From positions 1,895,001 through 1,959,000 of the forward strand of contig NC_083515.1 in the NCBI RefSeq assembly GCF_032362555.1: DNA of 64,000 nt, written 5' to 3'. Below, piece by piece: positions 12,522-24,500 of the stretch (within the stretch, counting starts at the first letter, position 1; each line of letters opens with the position of its first letter). This DNA comes from Amyelois transitella (lineage: Eukaryota > Arthropoda > Insecta > Lepidoptera > Pyralidae). The translations under genes were made by a program, and so were the position numbers. The notes under the pieces are model-generated. The model ran no database searches, was not told where the DNA came from, and worked only from the letters and a program-made list of their open reading frames with translations.

Positions 12522-15500
12522 CTGAAATTTACAAATATCGTTTAAGATAAGAGATACAAAAATTAAATTTCTTTTTAGCTGATTGCAACTATAGAAGATG
12601 CTTTATCTATACATATAATAAATCTGTAGAAAGGTCAATTCTGTACATTGAAAATATTGAAAAAATAAATAGCAGGGGGTGTTACTGGATCGATACCAAA
12701 CACAAATATGTGATTAAAAAAATTTTTGTCTGTCTGTCTGTATGTTCAGGCATCACGTGAAAACTAACGGTTCGATTTTGATGAAACTTGGTATAATTAT
12801 ACCTTATTATCCTGGGCGTAAAATAGGATACTTTTTATCCCGAAAAAATACGAAGAAAAAAAAATCTTAATTTTTCAGTTTATCCATAGACGTTGTTCTG
12901 TAGAACCGCGAACACACGTTGCGTTACCCGCAGTGGATTTAGCGCCGTAACCTGTAGCGCTTAAAGTCGGCTTTGGCTTGAACCGTTTGCTGCACAAGCG
13001 GGCCGCTACTAATTACTATGAAAAAAATACTACATAGCTACATTAATTCCCATCAAGCTGAAAATGAGTATAATTATTTAAAACACAATCAAAAGCATTA
13101 TTTCAAAATTCCCCATGATTCCGGTTTAAGGAAAAAAATTTACTCACGGTCAAAGGTAAAAAATGGGTGTATCGCAATTTTCTTTAAAACGGTAAGTTTT
13201 TCAAATCGGAAAATTACCTCAGACATAAATTGTAGATCATAAAGTTATCTATAAAAAAGGTATCAATAATTTTTTTCAACAAAGCTACCGTTTCTGTGAT
13301 ATAACGATGCAAAAAGTTGCAAGCGTCATAATATGCATCCGTTTCCTTGCCACCTCTGAGGTAGTGTACTATTAGCGCGTTTTTTTTTACATTTTTATTA
13401 TTAAACTTGAAAAAGTCTGAAATAGGTTAGAATAAACACGTGTTTTCACTACGCAGTGGCACTCAAGACTAACTTTCGTATTTATTATTAAAAAAAAAAA
13501 TAGAATAACCCTAAGTGAAGAAAATCATCTTAGGACAATAATAGAGGTTACAATTATCAAATTCAATGCAATAATCAAATTAAAACTAAAGCTACTTATA
13601 AAAAAAAAGAAAAAAGTTGACTACAAACTAAAATTTAATTTATATATTGTACAGTCCTTGCATAGCATCAACATGCGGGAATGTGCCCAGAAGGCTGGCA
13701 GCATTGCCAATTCGAATGGCAAAGCTGATTCTCTGAGCCAGATAATTTCCAGCCCTCCGGTCAAGATATACCTCAATTAGCTTTTTCGCCAATTGTCGGA
13801 AAAGCTGATGGGCAGATAGGCCCCCCGGTCCCAGAGTTTCTACCCCAAAAGGTTCAAAAGTATAGATATTACCGATAACTACATACATACATACATATAT
13901 AAAATCACGCCTCTTTCCCGGAGGGGTAGGCAGAGACTACCTCTTTCCACTTGCCACGATCCCTGCATACTTCCTTTGCTTCATCTACATTCATAACTCT
14001 CTTCATGCAAGCTCGGCGGTTTCGGGTACTTTTGACCTGACCCTTTACCAGGACGTCCTTAATTTGATCAAGATATGTTCGTCTAGGTTTTCCCACCCCG
14101 ACCTTTCCCTCCACACTCTCCATGTATATCTGCTTAGTCAACCTGTTTTCATTCATCCTCTCCACATGACCGAACCATCTCAACATACCCTTTTCTATTC
14201 CTGTAACTACATCTTCTTTCACATCACAACATTCCCTTATCACGCTGTTCCTTATCCGGTCACTCAATTTCACACCCAACATACTCCTTAACGCTCTCAT
14301 TTCCACTGCATTTATTCTGCTTTCGTGCTTCTTTTGCCATACCCAACTTTCACTCCCATACATTAATGTCGGGACCAACACGCCCCTGTGCACAGCCAGT
14401 CGAGCCTTTTTGGATAGTTTCTGACTGCTCATAAAGGCATGCAAAGCTCCATTCACCATGTTCCCCGCGTTCACTCTCCTTTCAATATCATTATCACACT
14501 TGCCATCTGATGTAAACTTTGATCCCGATAACTACATATTTGCGCCTTTTGAGGTTTTTTGCCTCATTTGAAGCAAAACGGCCTTAGATTTAGTAACCTG
14601 AAGATGAGACGGCGCAAGTGTGTCGACACAAGTAGCATCCCACACCAAAGGCCGCCCCAATCTCCAGGGTACCAAAGTCATACCATCCGGTCTCTTGGCA
14701 TCATCCCGAGCCAGACCGTTTGGTTCTAGGAGGATTATATCATTTAGGGCGGCATGGCGCCCTAAACGGCCGGCACTCCTAGGGCATGAGAGGCCGTGGT
14801 GTCCATAGCCGACAACGGTATCCCCGCAAGGACAACTATTATTAAAGACTAACGGTATTTCATGTGTTGAGCATTCTGAGATAAAGCAGCTATACGACCC
14901 TAGCCACGTACGCAATTAAACAGAGAGACAGATGTTGTCTCAAGGTTTCACTACAGTATAAATGAAGGGACTGGGTTTCATTATACTTATGTATATTTTA
15001 TATTTTGAATTCAAGTTAAAATTACCGACAGAACAATATTTTTACTTATATTACTGCTACATAGAGTATATACGAGACGTGCTTATGCATATTATGACGC
15101 TTGCAACTTTTTGCATCGTAATATCTCAGAAACGGTAGCTTTATTGAAAAAAAATATTGATTCCTTTTTATAGATATCTTTATGATCTACAATCTATGTC
15201 TGAGGTAATTTTCCTATAAAACTTACCGTTTTGAAGAAAATCGTGAAAATTCCATTTTCTTACCTTTGACCTTGGAAAATTTTTTTCCTTAAACCGGAAT
15301 CATGGGGAATTTTGAAATAATGCTTTTGATTGTGTTTTAAACAATTATACTCATTTTCAGCTTGATGGGAATTAATGTAGCTTCATTCCTATTTTTTGGT
15401 CTAAATTGACCGGACTGAAAATAAAATGGAGAAATAAACCATCTACGCGAAGACCGACATCCGCGCGGACGGAGTCGCGGGGGAAAGCTAGTGAAATGAT

Positions 15501-18500
15501 ATATTCATAAAGCATCTTCTAAAGTTGCATCTGTAGTCATCGGAATAATTAAGATTGATATGTGCCGTGTGGTTTACGGCACTTTAGTATAGAAACATCC
15601 TTTATCTATTCCATTAAAGTTCATAAAAGGCATTCATAAAAGGAGACTAAGGGATAAGCTTATTATTCTCTAACATCTGCGCAAACACGGCACGTACAAC
15701 TCAGATTAAAACAGTAAATTCAAGGCTGACGTGTCGTTTCTATCTCAGATATCTAAAATTGTATATCTTCGTTATCTTCCGTCGAAAGTACTTTAATATA
15801 TGTGTTGTAAAGATAGGTACATGGTTGCTAACACCAGTCATAGCTCCACCATCAGGTTAAGCTATAAAAGTTTCATGATAGTGACAGCTCAATAATGAAA
15901 CTATATATTCATCGTCAATCATATAAATATGAATACAAAATGTCAATTCAAATTAGGAACCAAATCCAATCATGGTCCAAGGATTAGGTTCCTCTCTTCA
16001 TAGGGTCAAGGAGATGAGACGTTGGTCGTCTGATTAACAAACCGCTTGTTCTTGGCAACGTGAGAAGACATACGTACATATATACATATGGTCACGTCTA
16101 TATCCCTTGCGGGGTAGGCAGAGCCAACGGTCTTGAAAAGACTGAAAGGCCACGTTCAGCTATTTGGCTTAATGATAGAATTGAGATTTAAATAGTGACA
16201 GGTTGCTAGCCCAGCGCCTAAAAAAGAATCCCAAGTTTGTAAGCCTATCCCTTAGTCGCCTTTTACGACATCCATGGGAAAGAGATGGAGTGGTCCTATT
16301 CTTTTTTGTATTGTTGCCGGGTACCACACGGCACACGGCACTTGTGTTTAACTATACATATATTTACATAGGACTGTAGGCAACCATCTTTATGTATGCC
16401 ATAGCAACGGTTGCCATGACTTGTTAAGTTAGAAAAAAATGTCAGATATAATTTTTATTTTCAAATATTTTTCATTTTATTTCCATAATATAGTTTTTTA
16501 AATTTGATTATTTCTCATCTATATTCTCCTTTCGTCTCCCGTAGTGAATAACGTAACTTTGCGACTATACTTCCTACCCTACACGGACAAATTACACAAA
16601 TTGTATTACATACATACATACATATGGTCACGTCTATATCCCTTGCGGGGTAGACAGAGCCAACAGTTTTGAAAAGACTGAATTTCAAATTGTATTGGCC
16701 TCGTATTAAGTTCGAAACTTGTGTTACAAGATAACTAACACAAGAAAACTATATCTATCTCACCTTTTCGTATGAACTGTATATCGTCTTCCTTCTCCCC
16801 CGTGCTGTTGTTCACAGTCTTGGTCTTCCTCAAGCTGTCGAAGCTGAGATGTGCTGACAGGCGGTCTAACTGTTCGTCTGTGTACTCTTTACCCAGGAAC
16901 TTGCATATCTTACGGATCTCTTTTGGCAGGTCCTGTGGGTTTAAAATAATAGATATGAAACCTTTGACAAGCTAAGTTTAGTGTCTTTTAAAAAATATAG
17001 TCTTAAAATCTTGTTTTAATACTTTTAACGGCCTCTGTGGCGCAGCGGTAGTACGCTTGTCTGTGACACCGGAGATCCCGGATTCGAATCCCGGCCAGGG
17101 CATGATGAGAATAGAACTTTTTCTGATTGACCTGGGTGTTGGATGTTTATCTATCTAAGTATTTATTATAAAATATTGTATCGTTGAGTTAGTATCTCAT
17201 AACACAAGTCTCGATCGAACTTACTTCGAGGCTAACTCAATCTGTGTAATTTGTCCCGTATATATTTATTTATTTTTTATTATTTTATTGTTTTCCCTCG
17301 CCATAAGAGCATCAGCAAAGTGAAAGTAATGTTACTCGTAGAATAGTATCTCATAACACAAGTCTCGATCGAACTTACTTCGAGGCTAACTCAATCTGTG
17401 TAATTTGTCCCGTATATATTTATTTATTTTTTATTATTTTCCCTCGCCATAAGAGCATCAGCAAAGTGAAAGTAATGTTACTCGTAGAAGAGTCATACAT
17501 ATCTCTTTCTGATCAGGTAATCCCCAAACTTTAAAGGGCTCAAACTAATTAATGTATTTTCCTGTATCACCATTTCTTTAATTATCAACAAAATTAATAG
17601 CCAAATAGCTGAGCGTGGCCTATCAGTATTTTCAAGACTGTTGGCTCTGTCTACCCCACAAGGGATATAGACGTGACCATATTATGTATGTACCTATGTA
17701 TCAACAAATTCCCAACATAAGCAAATTGATCAAGATAATTTTGAAAAGGGTGCGAAGTACGCAACAACTGATACGCATTGTTTTTTTTTTATAGAAAAAG
17801 TCTATAAATCACCTTAATCAGATCTTCGTAGAACACAAAATGCAGGTTAGGTTCGTGCCGTTTCAGCCATGCCTCGTTCGTATGCGCTACAATTGGAGCC
17901 CATGGTACTGAAAAAATATCAATAAATACATACATACATACATATGGTCACGTCTATATCCCTTGCGGGGTAGACAGAGCCAACAGTCTTGAAAAGACTG
18001 AATGGCCACGTTCAGCTATTTGGCTTAATGATAGAATTGAGATTCAAAAAGTGACAGGTTGCTAACCCATCGCCTAAAAAAGAATCCCAAGTTTGTAAGC
18101 CTATCCCTTAGTCGCCTTTTACGGCATCCATGGGAAAGTGATGGAGTGGTCCTATTCTTTTTTCTATTGGAGCCGGGAACCACACGGCACATTAATAGAT
18201 AAATATTTTCCATTTAAATTCAAGCTATACAGCTGAACGTGTCCTTTTAGTCTTTTCGAAACTGATGGCTCTGTCTACCTCGTGAGAGATATAGACGTGA
18301 TTACCATATGTATTCATGTATAAGATATAAAAATCAATGTATATGTCCTCTAACAAGCCAAGGCAAAAGTATCATCATAATAAAATGAAGTTTAAATTCA
18401 ATGATAACTCTATTAGAATCTTGTTCTTATCTCCAGAATCATAATCAGAGATAATGGCATGATATAACCAACACACTTGATAACAGTCTTAGTATTATTA

Positions 18501-21500
18501 ATATCGTATTCTTAACACATATTATGAAAATGTTTTGGAATTACTATCACACACATCCATCCGGTTTCCATTAATTGACAAGTAATAAATAACTGAATAA
18601 ACAATTGACGATCTAATTCAATGAAAGAAGAATAAAGAAAATACTCACACAAATCTCTCCTAAACGCCTCCCAGAACGCAACGAAATTGCTCCTCATCAA
18701 ATTCTTCATGACCATTTTGTGCAAATAGAAATACGACACGGCGACATCTCTCGGGTCCCTCGCCACATAAATCACTTTAGCAGTTTTCAGAAGCCCCGGA
18801 GGCAGCAGGGATAGTGGCATGTGTGTCTTCACGAATCTTGGAGAAGTCTGGTCCTCAATTATCTTCCAACTCGGTGTCTTCACAGCGTGCCCTAAGCCTT
18901 GGAAGTTTTTCAGATTCATGAAGTTCGCTTTGATGAGTTCGAACGCTATTTCTGGGATCTGTATTGTCGTTCTGTAAAGATGGGAGAGAAAACTCAGTTA
19001 ATAACAGAAAGAAAGATTATGGAAGTCTTAGAGAACAGTTTATTCCATTAATAAAGGAAAGCCGCAACTACTGAGCTTGAAACATAATGAAAATTAACAA
19101 GATCTTTAATGTACCTAGCATGAATATAACCCGCGTATTTTCTACAAGACCCTTTCGCCGAATCCAGGCGATAAGTTTAATGATTTTCGTAAGGCGTTAG
19201 TTATTGTGTCGGTCACATTTTGTGTTTAAGCAGCTAAGATAGGATGGTAATTAGAACTAGGCAGGATCCAAAGACCTTGTAAGAGATGATGTTAGAAGAA
19301 TAGCTAGAATTGAATTGGAAACTCACTCTAGCATGGGAAACCTTTCGTACAAAGGCTTCTGTTTGGCAGCTGCGAAGTCCAAATTGTTTTGTACCAGCCA
19401 AACTAATTCTTGCGTCCATGTTGTGCCTGAAACAAAGAAAATATATCATTATAGGGTTATTTTCTATTATAGTTTATATACGACTTCTTTTTATACTCTG
19501 CTCTAAGGATCACCTTCCCGGCGGTTGTTCTGGTGGCGTCTACCCTGGAGAGGAAGAGTATAACCACGATCCAGATTGGTTGAGTTAGTTAAAGAAACAA
19601 CAATTTCTGCCTGCCTTCTGCTACCTTGTAGGTAGTCCAGCTTGAATTTTGTTTAGGACAGTTGCCCGAAGTATCGGTGGTCGATTCGGTAAGATGACTA
19701 GTATAATAAATGCGTCATGCGCAGAAAGGCAAAGAATCGAATCCTATTTCGGCCGTGTACCTATAAATATTTTCAATGTTATGTAAAATTGTTTGAATAC
19801 TAACCGATGCTCTTCTAGTGAGGGAAAACATCGAGAGGAAACCTGCACGTTCAGGCAACTGTATATGCAACCATGATCGATCCAATATGGGTTAGGTTTA
19901 CTTGCAAAGGTTGCGAAGGCTAGATGGGAGTCGTTTCTTTTAAAATCCAGACTCACACAATCCAGGATCCATGGTAAAAGGCACACCCCGGGATCCTCTC
20001 CAGAGTGGTGAGGATGCAAACGGGACTACAGCCAGGACAAGCTATATGGCATTCTCTGTTAATCGATTCTTTGACCAAATGGATGGTGTAGCGGAAGCGA
20101 TGATTCAGCTCGAAATCTTCGCTTGCGCGATTTAGGTTTTTCGCTCGTCGCGTGATATTATCTTTTATTTTTGTGACTTGTGGAGTATAGATATCGCCAC
20201 AGATGGTGCTATAATTAAATAGGTAGAACTTCGATTCCAGGGTGTCCAAGGTCCAACGATTAGTCTACACAAACGATTCAGTTATCTTTCATTGGTTCAA
20301 TATTTTGATATAGGTAAATCTAGTAAATACAACCTAGTAAGTTGTGACCTACATTAAAATATTATCTGCAATCGTGACTCGTCAGGCCTTCACTGTGTTG
20401 ATAAGATGATTTGTTTTAAGAGCATTCTTTGAGATGCAAGTTAGAAATGGCTCATTGCAACTATTATTTTATTTGCATGAATCAGGGATAGGCTTACAAA
20501 CTTGCGATTCTTTTTTAGGCGATGGGTTAGCAACCTGTCACTATTCAAATCTCAATTCTGTCATTAAGCTAAATAGCAGAACGTGGCCATTCAGTCTTTT
20601 CAAGACTGTTAGCTCTGTCTACCTCGCAAGGGATATAGACGTGACCATATGTATGTATGTATGAATCAAAATAATCACGCCCTTTTTCGCAGAGTGGTGG
20701 GCAGAGCCACTAAATGTCAAATAGCATTAAGTCATAACCGCAAGGGATTATAGACGTGATTATATACATGTAACTTTAAATAAATAAATTTGCGGGGGAG
20801 ACAGAGCTAACAGTCTTAAAAAGACTGAAAGGCCACGTGCAGATGTATTGCTTAATGATGTTTTTGAGATTCAAATAGTGACATGTTGCTAGCCTATCGC
20901 CAACATGAAGAATCTCAAGCTTATTAGCCTTTCACTTAGTCGTCTTTTACGACATCCATAGATTAGATGTGCAGTGGTCCTACTGTAATATGCTGGAAAC
21001 CACACGGCACCATGTTGTGGTATATACCACGTGTATATTGTGGTATATACCACGACAAATGCTGAGGGAGGGCCATTTTGGTACAAAAGATGTTATAGAT
21101 TAAGATTTCTGTTCTTGATATATTATTAGGTACCAAATAAACATTTTTTCTTTCTTTCTTTTAAATTGAAACCGTTTCATGGGATCCAGAAGAAAATTAA
21201 ACCTTCTTGATGACATGACAATGGTCAAAGGAAAACTCCACCCAACTGATGATGAAAATTTGGTAAACCTACCTGATCTAGGAAAAGTGATGACCCACAC
21301 ATCATCAGGCCGCACTTGCAAGTTGTAAATCGCATGCGCATGTTTTCTGAACACGCCGGGCATCACGTACTCATTCTTGCCGCATTTTACGAAACTCCGT
21401 GTGTAACCTGAAACAAGTTATTGAATAAATACCAAATGACATAATAAAAATAGATTCGTACAACTATATTTTTTGGTTGACTGGAAAAAAATCCTAATTG

Positions 21501-24500
21501 GAATAAGTCCGCCATTGTACATATTCTTCTTAATCCAATGACTGTTTTGTTATTATTCATATACTAATTGTATATACTTATTGTTTATATACTTTGTATA
21601 TATACTTTTTATGTGCAATAAAGGGTTTGCAAACAAACAAATACTTTTAAAGTGTAAAGAATTTGAATTGAATTTGAATATTCAATAAAATAATACAAAA
21701 TTTTGCATATAATAATTATTTTAAAACAAAAAATTACTATGAGTAACTACAAAAGAAGTAGGTACCTTTTTTGATGATAGGCCGCGCAGTTAATTGTTAT
21801 TAAGATCTTTGTAAATGATATGGAGGCTGTTCCTAGCAACAACAACAGTTTTCCGCTTATTCTCTTCTAAAGTTGTTAAACATAAACTAAAACTTAAATA
21901 ACTGTATAAGATTTCCTTCATTAGCTACTCCAAAGTGTATTTTTATTAGTATACCAGACTGTATGTATGCAAAATTTTATGAGATCGGTCTATTAGTTTA
22001 GACGTGAAAGACAGATAAACAAACTCTTTTCCATTTATGAGATTAGTAGGGATAAGATATAAATAAATGGATTAATTAAATCAAATGATTCACAAGATTA
22101 TTTAAGTGCTCGTGTACTTAATGGACTTGGAATAATTAGTAAGCATTGGATAATAATCCTATAACCAGAATAATAAAGTAAAAGCTATACTTATCTATAC
22201 AATAACATAATCGCGCAATAAATATATTGTGTCGCATAATAAAATTATTATTTTATCAAACAAACTTTGAACTACAATATTTCCCTGATATCAATTGGCT
22301 AAGTAAACTTTTTCTAACATAATTTTTTATTCTACTGTTCTGTGGTAAGCAATTCTTAAGTGGCGGGAACTACACGGAACTACACGCAACTATGACAATT
22401 AAAGTATAGTTTGTAAAAAAAAAGTAATTAAATGAATTTATGATTATTAAAAGGTTAATTATTTGAAATATTTAAGTTCATTTATAATTAAAATATTTGC
22501 AACTTTCGCCCATATTATAATCTTTACATACTTAGTCGCTTCATACAACATCCGTTGGAATAGACGTAGTCGTCCTATAAATAATTTAAATACATATATA
22601 TCTTGGTTAAAATTTGAGCCTCTATCAGATAAGTCAGTTTTATATCAAAAATACTTTCCAGTCATAAAAAGTGCTTATTGATTGTACGAAATAAGCTCGA
22701 TTAAGAATTTTAATACGAGTGCATAAAATTGCATCCGTACAACATTTGTTTAAATGTTCTCGGCGATTCATTGGTAACATGCTTCGTCAATGATTTGGTC
22801 TGATCCCGTAGCATGCGCACACGCGCCTCCATTTTTATCGCGCGAAAAGCTATCGCTGTCCCTTTTCAAGTCATAATAATAAGCGAAATGAAAAACGGGC
22901 ACGGCCACGCACGCCGGGGCGGGCAACTCATTTTAAAAGACAAATAATGAAATAATGATTTGAACTGATTTATAATGCAAACTATCATCATATAATATAT
23001 GTATGTATAGTTCATTTATTTATTTAAACTTTATTGCACAAAAACAAAAATGTACAAAAGGCGGACTTAATGGCATTCTCTACCAGTCAACCAGCTGACC
23101 AAACAGAAAAAACTTTAAGTTGGTGGTGCGATAAAGTGCACATGCATACTGACAAAATACATACATCACAAAAATAAAATGCGTAAATACATACAAGATA
23201 CATAATATACACTATTTACACGCTCATCTCGTGTGTGAAAATTTCATGATATGGTTTCCCCAAATTTTCACACAACCGTTTCTAGTTTTTAGCTTGTTGG
23301 AATCAATTGTGCCGTATGGTTCCCGGCACCATTAGAAAACATATAGGACTACTCCATATCTTTCCGATGGATGTCGTAAAAGGCGACTAAGGGATAGGCT
23401 TATAAACTTGGGATTTCTTTTTTAGGCGATGGGTGGGAAAGCAACCTGTCACTATTTGAGTTTCAATTCTATCATTAAGCTAAATAGCTGAACGTGGCCA
23501 TTCAGTCTTTTCAAGACTGTTGGCTCTGTCTACCCCGCAAGGAATATAGACGTGACCATATGTATGTATGTAGTAAAAATTAAGACTAATAAGGCCCGTA
23601 CAAAATTAGAGGGTGTGAAAATTTAATGCAATTAATCCCTTATTTATGAGTCACAATAACGATTTAATTGTTGCAAAAAATGTTATCGCACAATTTGACG
23701 TCACAACACAATCTGAATGTCACTGTATCGGAATTATCTTGGATTTAGTTATAGTGCCTTAGATCAGCTGTTATCAGTTAGACAACGCTTGTTAACAGAA
23801 TTTGGCATCCATTAGGTATATTGATTATCTTTGTTCCACTTTTACACGCTTATGCAAGTCATTATTATTTTCGAAATGTTTGTTTGTCAATCTAACATTT
23901 AGTTAATACATACATACATACATATGGTCACGTCTATATAGGTACCTTAGACGGGGTAGACAGAGCCAACAGTCTTGAAAAGACTGAATGGCCACGTTCA
24001 GCTATTTGGCTTAATGATAGAATTGAAATTCAAATAGTGACAGGTTGCTAGCCCATCGCCTAAAAAAAGAATCCCAAGTTTGTAAGCCTAATTTAGTTAA
24101 TAACAAATGATAATTTAGTCATTGTTAAAAATATTGTTTAATTTTATTTACTTTTTTTTAATTTAGAATCCCATTTCTGTTTATCTTTTGTTAATAAAGT
24201 ATGTATTCCGTTGAAGATTACATTTTTAACTATTTTTATTATCTAATATTGAAATGCGTAAAATGAAATAAGATTTTTAAGAAATATTTATTTTTTAAAT
24301 TGAAATTTTGTTTTATAAAAATAAAACATTTTGTAACCTTACAAATGTTTTATTTTCAAAAAGTGTGGATTTTTATTAACAAAAAGGTTACTTTACCTAT
24401 TTGTTAATAAAAATCCCCACTTATCCTGTTGTATGTGCTATGACACTACTAACTATCCATTATAGGTTAAGTTCCCTGGTTGGGGACTTCGGACTGGAGT

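Noticed and set aside
13640..14915. An intact retrotransposon
   Set aside because: No RT core is present, frames are broken, and a LINE-A insertion splits it.
17031..17104. A functional tRNA gene (His-like)
   Set aside because: A and B boxes are good but the acceptor stem pairs poorly, and it continues into a SINE body.
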